Shown here piece after piece: positions 27,947 through 38,600 of a stretch of 64,000 nt of DNA. Origin of the DNA: Pseudobowmanella zhangzhouensis (GTDB lineage: Bacteria > Pseudomonadota > Gammaproteobacteria > Enterobacterales > Alteromonadaceae); NCBI RefSeq assembly GCF_042662685.1, contig NZ_JBHSYO010000002.1:1-64000 (forward strand), given 5' to 3'. The notes under the pieces were generated by a model. It did not search any database, was not told where the DNA came from, and was given only the letters and a program-made list of their open reading frames with translations. The translations under genes and the position numbers were made by a program. Position 1 is the stretch's first letter; each line of letters starts with the position of its first letter.

Positions 27947-29803
27947 ATGTCACAAAACAGTAGTTGGACGAAGCGAATTTTCGTGGGTTTATGGACGGCC
28001 CTGAACTTCTGCCGTAAAGCATTTTTCAATATTATCTTCCTGTTAATCGCCGGTTTTATCCTTATCAGTTTATTCAGCGGCGAAGAAAAAATGGTGGTAC
28101 CGAAAGGCTCTGCTTTGGTGCTCAACCCCTACGGCAATCTGGTGATTCAGAAACGTTATGTGGATCCACTGGATAAATTCCTGCAAGAAGCGTTCAACCA
28201 ACCTGAAGACGAGCCGGAAGTTCTGTTATCGGATGTCATCTTCGCCATCGACAATGCCCGAGAAGACAAGCGCATAAAAGCACTGATACTGGACTTAGGC
28301 GGTCTGGCCGGCGGTATGGATAAGCTGGAACAGGTTGCCCGCTCTATCGACAAGTTTAAAGAAAGCGGCAAACCAGTCTATGCCATCGGCGACTACTACA
28401 GCCAGGGTCAGTATTACATTGCGGCGCACGCCGACAAAGTGTATCTCAATCCCATGGGCGTGTTGCTGTTTGATGGCTACGGCAGCTACGGCATGTACTT
28501 CAAATCCATGTTGGAAAAAATCAAAGCCACCACCCACATTTTCCGCGTAGGTACCTACAAATCATTCGTTGAGCCATACATTCGTGACGATATGTCACCG
28601 GCCGCCAAAGAAGCAAATCAGGCCTGGTTAAGCGAGATGTGGAGCCTGTATAAAACCAATGTGGCCACTGCCCGTGGCTTAGACATTGCCCAGTTCGATG
28701 AAAAGATCGAATCCTTCCTGGCTAAATTTGATGAAGCCAACGGCAGCTTTGCCCAGTATGCGTTAGATAATGGCTGGGTAGACGCCCTCGCGACCCGTGA
28801 TGAAGTGATTGCCAGCATTACCGAAGTCGTCGAACCGGCGGATAACAAGCGCGGTTACACCCACATTACCTATCACGATTATGATCAGGTGATTCGTTCT
28901 CCATTCCCAAAAGTACACGGTGACAACAATGTGGCGGTTATCGCGGCACGCGGCAATATTCTTGATGGTTTCCAACCAGAAGGCAGCATTGGCGGCGACT
29001 CTACCGCTATGTTACTGCGCAAAGCACGTCAGGACGACAGCGTTAAAGCTGTGGTGCTGTATGTGGACTCGCCGGGAGGCAGCGCGTTTGCCTCAGATAT
29101 CATTCGCCGAGAAATCGATTTAATTAAAGCCGAAGGCAAGCCAGTGGTGGTTTCCATGGCCAGCGTGGCGGCCTCGGGTGGTTACTGGATTTCCTCCGGC
29201 GCAGACCAAATCTGGGCAGCCCCTTCGACCATTACCGGCTCAATTGGTGTGTTCGGCATGTTCCTGACATTTGAAAACTCGCTGGATTACCTGGGCGTTC
29301 ACGCTGATGGCGTAGGCACTACGGATTTCTCTGGTATGAGCATCGCCCGCCCACTGGATCCGCGCATCGGTCAAATTTTCCAGCGCAGTGTCGAGCACAC
29401 CTACCACAACTTTATCCAGATGGTTGGTCAGGATCGTGGCATGAGTCCGGAAGAAGTCGATCATATCGCTCAGGGACGCGTGTGGATTGGCAGTACGGCC
29501 AAAGAAATCGGCCTGGTTGATGAATTAGGTTATTTGCCGGATGCCATCAAAGCGGCGGCTGATTTGGCCAAACTGGATAAATTTGACACCAAATATATCC
29601 AGCGCGAGCTGAATGAACACGAAATCATGATGCAAAAGCTGTTTGGTAATGCCGCTGTTTGGCTGGATAAAGCCAATGTGACCACGCCACATACTGGTCT
29701 GCTCACTTTAGCCAGACAGGCACTGTCGCGTTTCGATTCGTTAACCCGCTTTAACGATCCGCAGGGCACCTACGCATTCTGCCTGCCCTGCAGCGCCGAA
29801 TAA
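27947..29803 (+). CDS. sppA: signal peptide peptidase SppA (67K type)
   Basis: Inner-membrane protease IV that degrades cleaved signal peptides. From ATG 27947 the product is 618 aa, the same as E. coli SppA. One N-terminal membrane segment (FFNIIFLLIAGFILISLF), two S49 domains, catalytic Lys205 (GTYKSFVEP) and Ser410 (VAASGGYW) as in the known enzyme. The frame is open back to TTG 27905 but lacks a ribosome site there. Confidence 0.96.
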   Translation: MSQNSSWTKRIFVGLWTALNFCRKAFFNIIFLLIAGFILISLFSGEEKMVVPKGSALVLNPYGNLVIQKRYVDPLDKFLQEAFNQPEDEPEVLLSDVIFAIDNAREDKRIKALILDLGGLAGGMDKLEQVARSIDKFKESGKPVYAIGDYYSQGQYYIAAHADKVYLNPMGVLLFDGYGSYGMYFKSMLEKIKATTHIFRVGTYKSFVEPYIRDDMSPAAKEANQAWLSEMWSLYKTNVATARGLDIAQFDEKIESFLAKFDEANGSFAQYALDNGWVDALATRDEVIASITEVVEPADNKRGYTHITYHDYDQVIRSPFPKVHGDNNVAVIAARGNILDGFQPEGSIGGDSTAMLLRKARQDDSVKAVVLYVDSPGGSAFASDIIRREIDLIKAEGKPVVVSMASVAASGGYWISSGADQIWAAPSTITGSIGVFGMFLTFENSLDYLGVHADGVGTTDFSGMSIARPLDPRIGQIFQRSVEHTYHNFIQMVGQDRGMSPEEVDHIAQGRVWIGSTAKEIGLVDELGYLPDAIKAAADLAKLDKFDTKYIQRELNEHEIMMQKLFGNAAVWLDKANVTTPHTGLLTLARQALSRFDSLTRFNDPQGTYAFCLPCSAE

Positions 29804-29820
29804 ATTATCTGTATGACGCA

Positions 29821-29847
29821 AGGCAACCCCCGGGTTGCCTTTCTTTT
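29821..29847 (+). terminator. sppA terminator
   Basis: AGGCAACCC/GGGTTGCCT hairpin with a two-base loop, followed by TTCTTTT, 18 bases after the stop. Confidence 0.85.
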
Positions 29848-29892
29848 ACACAAAAAATAACAATTTTTAGCCTTTCTCAAACGGTTTAGAAA

Positions 29893-29920
29893 TTTACACG
29901 AGATTTCAGGCTGTTATGAT
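29893..29920 (+). promoter_or_regulatory. cold-shock gene promoter
   Basis: TTTACA, 16-base gap, TATGAT preceded by TG at the extended -10 position. A start near 29927 would give a leader of about 145 bases before the cold-shock gene, like the regulatory leader of cspA. Confidence 0.55.
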
Positions 29921-30072
29921 GCACCACAGGTATGATGTAAATGCCTGCTGTAGTTTTGCTTGGATATTGAAACAGATTTTGTCATCGCGACACACCTACC
30001 CCAATACCAGTAATTTTCGGTTCTCTACATCGACCTTACTCACTCAACGAAAAAATACATTTAGGAGATGTT

Positions 30073-30282
30073 ATGTCCAAACAAACTGGCACCGTTAAAT
30101 GGTTTAACGAAGCCAAGGGCTTTGGTTTTATTACCCAGGACAACGGCGGCGCAGACGTTTTTGTTCACTTCCGTGCTATCACCGGCGACGGTTTCCGCAC
30201 TTTAGCGGAAGGGCAAAAAGTGTCGTATGATACTGAGCAAGGTCAGAAAGGCCTGCAGGCGGCTAACGTACAAGCACTGTAA
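30073..30282 (+). CDS. cold-shock domain protein, CspA family
   Basis: Single-stranded nucleic-acid-binding protein of 69 aa, an RNA chaperone. It has TVKWFNEAKGFGFI (RNP1) and VFVHF (RNP2). GGAG precedes ATG 30073. The long untranslated leader suggests temperature-dependent translation, as in E. coli cspA. It is monocistronic, with a strong terminator after it. Confidence 0.95.
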   Translation: MSKQTGTVKWFNEAKGFGFITQDNGGADVFVHFRAITGDGFRTLAEGQKVSYDTEQGQKGLQAANVQAL

Positions 30283-30300
30283 CAGCTGCTTTAAGGCTAA

Positions 30301-30328
30301 AAAGGATGCGCTGGCATCCTTTTTTTTT
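30301..30328 (+). terminator. cold-shock gene terminator
   Basis: AAGGATGC/GCATCCTT hairpin with a short loop, followed by a run of T. Confidence 0.9.
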
Positions 30329-30353
30329 CCCCACAAATGAGGTGAGTTAAACG

Positions 30354-30911
30354 ATGTCATCAACCGATTGGTTTCTGTTGCTGTTATTACTGTTGGTGTA
30401 TGTGATTACCCGCAGCTGGATTGTCGATGCAATCGAGCGCATCGCTATCAGTAAAAATACCCCAATGCAGCGCAAACTGATGATTCGGCAAATCATGCAT
30501 GTGGCCCATTCTGCATTGTTTATCTTTCTGGCCAGCGTGATTCTGGGAATTGATTACGGCAAATTCGTGGTATTTATGTCGTCCGCGTTTGCCATTTTAG
30601 GTGTCGCGCTATTTGCGCAGTGGTCGATTTTGTCGAATCTGACCGCAGGTGTGGTGATTTTCTTTAAATTTCCGTATCGGATCGGTGACCGCATCCGCAT
30701 AGTTAACAAAGACTTTGATCTGACCGGCATGATTGAAGAAATCACCAGTTTTCATGTACTGATTCGTCACGCTAACGGTGAACTGATCACCTATCCGAAT
30801 AATCTCATCCTGCAAACGCCGGTGATTAAATTAAGCAATACCCCTGACTCTACCTTGCAGCTAAACCCAGCCGATAACGAGAAAAAGCGTCCGGCTATTG
30901 AGTCTGATTAA
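30354..30911 (+). CDS. small MscS-type mechanosensitive channel protein
   Basis: Inner-membrane protein of 185 aa: an N-terminal hydrophobic segment, a second at about 48-65, the pore-lining-like segment SSAFAILGVALFAQWSILSN, and a MscS beta domain (FKFPYRIGDRIRI, GMIEEITSFHVLI, YPNNLIL). It lacks the C-terminal alpha-beta cage of full MscS, so it is a minimal member. AATGAGGTGAG supplies the ribosome site. Confidence 0.85.
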   Translation: MSSTDWFLLLLLLLVYVITRSWIVDAIERIAISKNTPMQRKLMIRQIMHVAHSALFIFLASVILGIDYGKFVVFMSSAFAILGVALFAQWSILSNLTAGVVIFFKFPYRIGDRIRIVNKDFDLTGMIEEITSFHVLIRHANGELITYPNNLILQTPVIKLSNTPDSTLQLNPADNEKKRPAIESD

Positions 30912-30941
30912 TTTTCATTCAAAATCAGTTGGTTATATCAA

Positions 30942-30964
30942 GATGTAACACGAGTTGTTACATC
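30942..30964. repeat. perfect inverted repeat, terminator or operator
   Basis: GATGTAACA, 5-base loop, TGTTACATC, followed by TTTGTTT. It probably ends the channel gene on the plus strand. The rest of the 321-base gap to 31233 holds no gene; TTGACT at 31149 and a short GCACA/TGTGC dyad near 31166 may belong to the efflux promoter. Confidence 0.5.
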
Positions 30965-31232
30965 TTTGTTTACCTAAAAAGCATCATTACAAAAAATCTC
31001 TCCGTACAATTAAACCATTCGCGTTGGACAGACGACTTAGTGCTATCAGGGGATTGGTTGTTTTTGCTAATTAGTAGCGATAATCGCTAAAAATCTGCCT
31101 CATCCTCGCACAACATATTGTCCATAACAGTTTAACTTATTGTATTTATTGACTTTTTAAGTATGGCACACACTGTGCAATGAGTGGTGTAAACACACTA
31201 ATCAGTGTCACGACTTAGATCAGGGGAAGAAC

Positions 31233-32300
31233 ATGCAACACAAATTCGTAAAATCACTGCTCGTTACCGCCATGCTGGCCAGTTCAGGATTATTAACCGG
31301 TTGCGGCGATGCCGAAGCGGTTAACACCACCGAATCCAAAAAAGAAGCCGTGCTGGCGATTCCGGTTGAAGTTGCCACCCTGAGTCGCGCGTCCATTTCG
31401 CAAAACTATGCCACCACAGCCGTGTTAGAAGCCAAAGAAGAAGCCTTCGTGGTCGCGCGTGCATCGGGCATCGTTGATCACATCATGGTGGAAGAAGGCG
31501 ATTACGTAGAGCAGGGCCAGGTACTGGCGCAACTGGAAACCGAGCGCTACGAGCTGAATCTCAAGCGTGCCGATGCCAACCTGGTTGGGATCCAGAAAGA
31601 ATTGCAAAAAGTGCGCGATATGCACAAAAAGAACCTGATTAGTGATGATGCGCTGGATAAACTGCAAGCCCAGTATGACGCGGCCAAAGCGGCACTGGAG
31701 TTGGCGAAACTGGATTTAGCCGAAACCACCATCAAAGCCCCAATCGCCGGTTTTATCGCCGAGCGTAACGCTAAAGTAGGCAACCTGACTGAGTCATTCC
31801 AACGGGAGCGTATGTTCCATATCGTGCAGCAAAAAGTGTTATACGGCATTGTGCATTTGCCTGAAAAAGAATTGGCCAGCGTGCACAAAGGTCAGCAAGC
31901 CACACTGCAACTGACTGCCCTGAATAACACCACGGTAGATGCGTTCGTCGAGCGCATCAGCCCGGTAATTGATGCGCAAACCGGCACCTTCAAAGTGACC
32001 CTGCGTGTACCGAACGATGATGCCAAGCTCAAATCCGGTATGTTTGCCGAAGTAAAGCTTAACTATGACACCCACCAAAACGCGCTGGTGATGCCCCGCG
32101 ATGCGTTGCTGGATATCGACCAGACCCTGAACGTGTTTGTGGTGAAAGAAGGTGTAGCAACCAAGACCCCGGTTAAAGTTGGTTATCAGGAAAACGGTAT
32201 GGTCGAGATTCTGGACGGTTTAAGCGACGGTGTGCAGGTCGTTATTACCGGTCAACACAACCTCAAGGACAACGCCCCGGTTGAAGTGGTAAAAGGCTAA
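31233..32300 (+). CDS. RND efflux periplasmic adaptor lipoprotein
   Basis: Membrane-fusion protein of 355 aa joining an RND pump to an outer-membrane channel. Lipobox LLTGC near residue 24, biotinyl-lipoyl halves (ASGIVDHIMVEEGDYVEQGQ and TTIKAPIAGFIAERN), an alpha-hairpin (about 105-150) and a beta-barrel/membrane-proximal domain. Precedes the two permease genes by 10 bases. No TolC-type gene or local regulator is present, so it likely uses a shared outer-membrane channel. Confidence 0.92.
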   Translation: MQHKFVKSLLVTAMLASSGLLTGCGDAEAVNTTESKKEAVLAIPVEVATLSRASISQNYATTAVLEAKEEAFVVARASGIVDHIMVEEGDYVEQGQVLAQLETERYELNLKRADANLVGIQKELQKVRDMHKKNLISDDALDKLQAQYDAAKAALELAKLDLAETTIKAPIAGFIAERNAKVGNLTESFQRERMFHIVQQKVLYGIVHLPEKELASVHKGQQATLQLTALNNTTVDAFVERISPVIDAQTGTFKVTLRVPNDDAKLKSGMFAEVKLNYDTHQNALVMPRDALLDIDQTLNVFVVKEGVATKTPVKVGYQENGMVEILDGLSDGVQVVITGQHNLKDNAPVEVVKG

Positions 32301-32310
32301 GGAGTCAGCC

Positions 32311-35300
32311 ATGAGCATCGTAGATATTTCGGTAAAACGTCCAGTCACCATCTGGATGTTTACCTTCGCCGTACTACTGTTCGGCTTCGTGTCGCTATCA
32401 AAACTGTCGATTAATCTGTTACCCGAGTTGTCATACCCTACCCTGACCATCCGCACCAATTACACCGGTGCAGCACCGGGTGAGGTGGAACAGCTGGTAT
32501 CTAAACCCATTGAAGAAGCCATCGGCGTGGTAAAAGGCGTACGCCGCGTAGAGTCCACCTCAAAAGCCGGCCAGTCAGACGTGCTGCTGGAATTTGAATG
32601 GGGCACGGAAATGGATATGGCCAGCCTGGAAGTTCGTGAAAAGCTGGACATACTGCAACTCCCTCTGGATGTGGAACGCCCGGTGTTACTGCGTTTCAAC
32701 CCTAATCTGGATCCTATTATTCGTTTTGGTCTGGGGCAAACCGCCGAAGATGGTGGTGCCAAAGCCATGGATATGGCTCAGTTAAAGGCCTTGCGTACCT
32801 ACGCCGAGCAGCAACTTAAAATTAAGTTGGAATCTGTTTCCGGCGTCGCATCGGTGCAAATCGGTGGAGGTCTGGAAAACGAAATTCAGGTACTGTTTGA
32901 CCAGCAGCGTATTGGCCAACTGGACATCAGTGCCAACGACATCGTTACCCGCCTGCGTGCTGAAAACATCAACAGTGCCGGTGGCCGTGTAGAAGATGGC
33001 AATCAGGAATATCTGGTGCGCACGCTCAACCAGTTTGAAAGCCTGGATGAAATGCGCGACTTGTTTATCGCCACCCGTAATGGTCGTCATATTCGCTTAG
33101 GTGACATTGCCGACGTGCACGATGCCCACAAAGAGCGCACCTCTGTCACCCGCTTTGAGGGGCTGGAAGGCATCGAAATTGCCATCTATAAAGAAGGCGA
33201 TGCCAATACCGTGGAAGTGGCAGAGAACGTCGGCAAACGTTTGCAAGCCATCAATAAAGATTTGCCGGCGGGTTACAAAATTCAGTTGGTGTATGATCAA
33301 TCAACTTTTATTGCCAATGCGATCAGCGAAGTAAAATCTGCCGGTATTGTTGGCGGTTTGCTGGCCATGCTGGTGCTGTATCTGTTCCTGCGTAATATCT
33401 GGCCAACCCTGATCATCTCGATCTCCATTCCGGTGTCTATCATCGCCACCTTTAACCTGATGTATGGTAACGATATCAGCCTGAACATTATGAGTCTCGG
33501 TGGTATTGCCCTGGCGATTGGTTTGCTGGTGGATAACAGCATCGTGGTATTGGAAAACATCGACCGTCTGAAAAAACGCGGTGTTTCGATTCAAACCGCG
33601 GCCAGTGAAGGTACCAAGGAAGTCTCAACGGCCATCGTTGCATCAACCCTGACCACCATTGCGGTGTTTTTCCCACTGGTGTTTGTGGAAGGGATTGCCG
33701 GCCAGTTATTCCGCGATCAGGCGCTGACGGTAACCTTCGCTCTGGCCGCGTCGCTGGTGGTGGCACTGACCATCATTCCTATGCTGGCAGCCCGTGAAAT
33801 TGGCCAGCGTAAAAACGCTGAGCCTGACGCCCCCGTTGATTTAGGCAGCCGCTTTACTCTGGATAAAAATGTACAGCGTGGCTTTTTTGGCAAGTTGTTT
33901 TACTACCTGCGCCGCTTTATCAATGCGATTTTCTGGGCGATTGGTCAGGTGTTTAAATATGTCTTTATGGCTGTCAGCTTTGTTGTAGTCACGATTGCAG
34001 CCTTGATCAGCAAAGCGTTTGGTCTGGTATTCAAACCGTTCGCGGCGCTGTTTAACAAAATTTATGATGCACTGGAAGGTGTGTACCAAGGTGCCCTCAA
34101 ACGTGCCATGCAAGCCCGTACCCTGGTATTTGGCGCGATTGTGGGCATCAGTGCCTTGTCGGTTACGTTACTGCCACAATTAGGCATGGAATTAATCCCG
34201 TCCATGGCACAGGGTGAGTTTTATGTGGAAGTCACCTTGCCATCCGGCGCCCGTTTAGAAAATACCGATGAGGTGTTAAGTGAACTGGCAGGCTTTACCC
34301 AAACATTACCTCAGGTTGCACGTACCTACTCTTTAGCCGGTACAGGTAGCCTGATGAATGCCAGCCCGGGTCAGGGCGGCGATTTCTGGGGCCGCTTAAA
34401 TGTGGTGCTTAAGCCTGAACACAAAGATCAAACCACCGCGGTGATTGAAAAAATGCGTGGCTTCCTGCGCAATCAGGCCGGTATTAACGCCAAATTTGGC
34501 GAACCGGCGCTGTTTAGCTTCGCCACGCCGCTGGAAATTGAAATCGTCGGCTATGACCTAAACAGTCTGCGCCGCTACGGCGACCAGATGGTGTCATTGC
34601 TAGAACAAAATGACCGCTTTGCAGACGTAAAATCCAACCTGCAGGCCGGTCACCCCGAACTGCGTATCCATTTCGATCATGCCCGTCTGGCGCAGTTAGG
34701 TCTGGATGCACCCAGCGTATCTAAACTGATCGCCACCAAAGTTGGCGGTGAAGTAGCGAGTAAATTCTCACTGGATGACCGCAAAGTCGACATTCTGGTG
34801 CGCGCCGATGAAGCCCAGCGTGACTCCAGCAGCGACATTGGCAATATGATTGTTAATCCGGGTGGATTCCCTGCCGTACCGTTATCGGCGGTGGCTGATA
34901 TTCAGGCCAGCGTTGGCCCGTCAGAAATCAGCCGCATTGGTCAACAACGTGTGGTCGTGGTGTCTGCCAATCTCGCCTACGGTGACTTAGGTGAAGCAGC
35001 CATTGAAGCCGATGCGCTGGTAAAACGTCTGAATCTGCCGGCCAGCATGTCTGCCCGCGTCGGTGGTCAGAATGAGGAAATGGAAAGTTCGTTTAACTCA
35101 CTGTTGTTCGCGCTGGGACTGGCAATTTTCCTGGTCTACATCGTGATGGCGTCGCAGTTTGAGTCGCTGCTGCATCCGTTCCTGATCCTGTTCACTGTGC
35201 CGCTGGCCTGTGCCGGGTCGATTTACGGCTTGTTCCTGACCGGCGCTAATATCTCAGTGATTGTGTTTATCGGCCTGATAATGCTGGCGGGGATCGTGGT

Positions 35301-35613
35301 CAATAACGCGATTGTCCTCATTGACCGCATCAATCAGTTACGTGAACAAGGCATGGATAAAGCCGAGGCGATTTTCCAGGCTGCCAGTTCACGATTACGT
35401 CCGATTCTGATGACGACACTGACCACCACGTTAGGCTTATTACCAATGGCGATGGGCGTCGGTGAAGGGGCGGAAATTCGTGCGCCGATGGCCATTACCG
35501 TTATCTTCGGTCTGATGTTTGCTACCTTGCTGACCCTGTTCCTTATCCCGGTACTGTACAGCCTGTTTGACCGTAAAGCCTTTGCTGTGGAGGGTGCGTA
35601 TGAACAAGCTTGA
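32311..35613 (+). CDS. RND efflux permease 1, with enlarged TM6-TM7 linker
   Basis: Proton-driven inner-membrane exporter of 1100 aa, about 50-70 longer than usual. Typical start (VDISVKRPVTIWMFTFAVLLFG), TM4 motif IGLLVDNSIVVLENI, and a C-terminal half with MLAGIVVNNAIVLIDRIN. Between TM6 and TM7 (about residues 495-605, bases 33793-34125) is a long insert with extra hydrophobic stretches (FMAVSFVVVTIAALISKAF). Overlaps permease 2 by 14 bases, suggesting a heteromeric MdtBC-like pump. Confidence 0.92.
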   Translation: MSIVDISVKRPVTIWMFTFAVLLFGFVSLSKLSINLLPELSYPTLTIRTNYTGAAPGEVEQLVSKPIEEAIGVVKGVRRVESTSKAGQSDVLLEFEWGTEMDMASLEVREKLDILQLPLDVERPVLLRFNPNLDPIIRFGLGQTAEDGGAKAMDMAQLKALRTYAEQQLKIKLESVSGVASVQIGGGLENEIQVLFDQQRIGQLDISANDIVTRLRAENINSAGGRVEDGNQEYLVRTLNQFESLDEMRDLFIATRNGRHIRLGDIADVHDAHKERTSVTRFEGLEGIEIAIYKEGDANTVEVAENVGKRLQAINKDLPAGYKIQLVYDQSTFIANAISEVKSAGIVGGLLAMLVLYLFLRNIWPTLIISISIPVSIIATFNLMYGNDISLNIMSLGGIALAIGLLVDNSIVVLENIDRLKKRGVSIQTAASEGTKEVSTAIVASTLTTIAVFFPLVFVEGIAGQLFRDQALTVTFALAASLVVALTIIPMLAAREIGQRKNAEPDAPVDLGSRFTLDKNVQRGFFGKLFYYLRRFINAIFWAIGQVFKYVFMAVSFVVVTIAALISKAFGLVFKPFAALFNKIYDALEGVYQGALKRAMQARTLVFGAIVGISALSVTLLPQLGMELIPSMAQGEFYVEVTLPSGARLENTDEVLSELAGFTQTLPQVARTYSLAGTGSLMNASPGQGGDFWGRLNVVLKPEHKDQTTAVIEKMRGFLRNQAGINAKFGEPALFSFATPLEIEIVGYDLNSLRRYGDQMVSLLEQNDRFADVKSNLQAGHPELRIHFDHARLAQLGLDAPSVSKLIATKVGGEVASKFSLDDRKVDILVRADEAQRDSSSDIGNMIVNPGGFPAVPLSAVADIQASVGPSEISRIGQQRVVVVSANLAYGDLGEAAIEADALVKRLNLPASMSARVGGQNEEMESSFNSLLFALGLAIFLVYIVMASQFESLLHPFLILFTVPLACAGSIYGLFLTGANISVIVFIGLIMLAGIVVNNAIVLIDRINQLREQGMDKAEAIFQAASSRLRPILMTTLTTTLGLLPMAMGVGEGAEIRAPMAITVIFGLMFATLLTLFLIPVLYSLFDRKAFAVEGAYEQA

Positions 35614-38600
35614 GTCTGTTAGCGCCGGGCTGGCCACGTTCGCCCTGCGCCGCCCTGTTACCATCGGCATGCTGTTTTTCTCACTGCTATTGCTCGGCAT
35701 TGCGGCCAGCCGCCTGTTGCCACTGGAAAAATTTCCGGCCATCGATGTACCGTTTATTGTGGTGGTGACCCCCTACCCCAATGCCACCCCGGTGGAAATT
35801 GAGAAGATGATCACCAAACCGGTCGAAGAAGCACTGGCGACTATGTCCGGCATAGAGCGGATGCAATCGTTCTCATTCGAAGACCGCTCTGAGGTGATGA
35901 TCGAATTCAAATGGGATGAAAACCTCAAAGCGAAAAGCGTTGAGGCCCGTGAAAAAATCGATGCGATCCGCCATTTACTGCCGGATGACGTGCAACGTGT
36001 GATGGTTTACAAATGGAACACCTCAGACGAACCCATCGTGCAGTTGCGCGTCTCGTCAGAGAAAGATCTGTCTAACGCCTACGACCTGCTGGATCGTAAC
36101 CTGAAAATGCAGCTAGAGCGTGTGCCGGGTGTCGCGCGGGTAGAATTATACGGTGTGGATAAACGCCAGATCTCTATCCGCATCGACTCCGAGCGTATGG
36201 CGGCTTTGCATGTGAACCCCAACACGCTGGCGCAAACTCTGCGCAACGCCAACTTCTCGATGACGGCCGGGCATTTTTTCGATAACAACGAAAAAATCAC
36301 CATCAACCCGCAGGGTGAATACCGCTCCATCGATGAAATCCGCGAACTGTTTGTGGCCAAAGGCATTCGTCTGCAGGATGTGGCAGACGTGCGTTTAGAA
36401 ACGCCGGAGCGCACCGAAGGCCGCCATCTGGATCAAACCTATGCGGTGGGTTTTAACGTCTATCGTGAGTCTGGCAGTAATCTGGTCGAGGTCGCGGATC
36501 GAGTCATGGCCGTCATTGATGATGCCAAGACCAATCCAACCTTTGATGGCATTAACCTGTTTGTCATGCGCAATCAGGCCGATAACGTCACCCAATCGCT
36601 GAGCGATTTGCTGGATGCCGGTTTAATTGGTGCGCTGTTATCGGTGCTGGTGCTATATGCCTTCCTGCGTCAGTTCCGCGCCACCCTGATTGTGGTGCTG
36701 TCGGTGCCGTTCTCGGTGTGTATCACACTGGGCTTTATGTACTTCTTTGGCTACTCGCTGAATATTCTGTCGATGATGGGGCTGCTGCTGGCGGTCGGCA
36801 TGCTGGTGGATAACGCGGTGGTAGTCACCGAGAGTATTTATCACGAGCGTGAAGGCAACCCGAATCCCCGTTCTGCGACACTGGCTGGCGTGAGCAAGGT
36901 GAGCCTGGCGATGATCGCCGGTACGGCCACCACTGCCATCGTGTTTTTACCGAATATCGTCGGGGAAAAAATGGAGATCACCATTTTCCTTGAACACGTG
37001 GCCATAGCGATTTGTATCTCGTTGTTCGCCTCGTTGCTGATTGCGCAAACGCTGATCCCGTTACTGTCGACCAAAATCACCTTCCGCCCCAAAGCCGAGC
37101 AAAAGCCATCACGGATGCTGGCCTGGTATAAATCAGCGGTGGAATGGACCTTGTTCTATCAGTACCGCGCCTTGTTTATCGCGATTTTGCTGGTTGCCGG
37201 CACCATTGTGTTACAAGGCATGGTGAAGTCAGATCAGGATGGCGATCACGGTAATAACCGGGTGTGGCTGAACTACAACATCAACGCCAGTTACTCGCTG
37301 GAAGAGGTGGAAAAAACAGTCAGTGCGGTTGAAAAGTACCTGTACGACAACCAGGAAAAATTCTTTATCACGCAGGTGTATAGCTGGTACACGCCGGGTC
37401 AGGCGGTATCGGGTATTTCCCTGCAAAAAGACCTACCCATTCCGCAAGCAGAGTTGCGTGACATGATCCTCAAAGACATGCCCAAACTGCCCCGCGCCAA
37501 CCCCAGCTTTAAATGGGATGACAGCAACGGTGGCGGCGTGCGCCTGACCCTGCTGGGCACCTCATCTGACGTACTGATGAAAATCGCCGATAACCTGGTA
37601 CCCGTTTTGGGCAATATCGAAGGCCTGCAGGACGTACGCACCGATATCGGTGAGAAAAAGTACGAACTACAACTGACCATCGACCGCCAAAAAGCCTATC
37701 GATTCGGGCTGGATGCACAAACTATTGGTTCAGTGGTGTCCACGGCGCTGCGGGGTTCCAACCTGCGTACGTTCCGCAACGATGAGCGTGGTGAAGTCAA
37801 CATTCGCATGTTGTTTGATGAAAACCTGCAACATTCGGTGGCCTTGCTGAAAAACCTGCCGCTGACCCGCGTCGGCACCCAGAATGTCACGCTGGATATG
37901 GTGGCTAGCCTGACGGTGTCACCCCGTCTGTCGCAGGTTAATCGTTTCTATCGTCAAACGGCACTGAGCATCGGCGCCAACCTCAAGGAAGACTTTACCC
38001 TGGAGGAAGCGCGTAAGAGCATCGAAAACGTGATGCAACACATTGCCCTGCCCGATGGCTACAGCTGGACGCTGGATGGCAGCTTCCGCCGCCAGGAGCA
38101 GGCGGAGAACGTGATGCTGACCAATATGTTACTGGCGGTATGCATGATCTATGTTGTGATGGCGGCACTGTTCGAGTCCATTTTACTGCCCACCGCCGTG
38201 ATCACCTCACTGGTATTCTCCTTCACCGGGGTATTCCTGGCATTTATTCTGACCGGCACCAACATGGGTGTGATGGGAATGATAGGCATGCTGATCCTGA
38301 TGGGCATAGTGGTGAATAACGGCATTGTGCTGGTCGATCGCACCAATCAGTTGATTGACAGTGGCATGGATGTACGCACAGCCATCGTACAGGGCTGTTT
38401 GGATCGGGTTCGCCCGGTACTGATGACCGTTGGCACCACGGTGCTTGGGCTGGTGCCGCTGGCCATGGGGGGCACGCAAATCGGTGGCGATGGCCCACCC
38501 TATGCGCCAATGGCTATTGCGATTATCGGCGGCCTGATCGTTTCCACGGCAACCAGTTTGTTGCTGCTGCCACTGACCTATCTGTTGTTACTGAAGTTAC

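Noticed and set aside
29804..30072. Possible small gene in the leader of the cold-shock gene
   Set aside because: A 60-codon frame exists from 29916 but starts at the promoter -10 region. The interval is better explained as terminator, promoter and untranslated leader.
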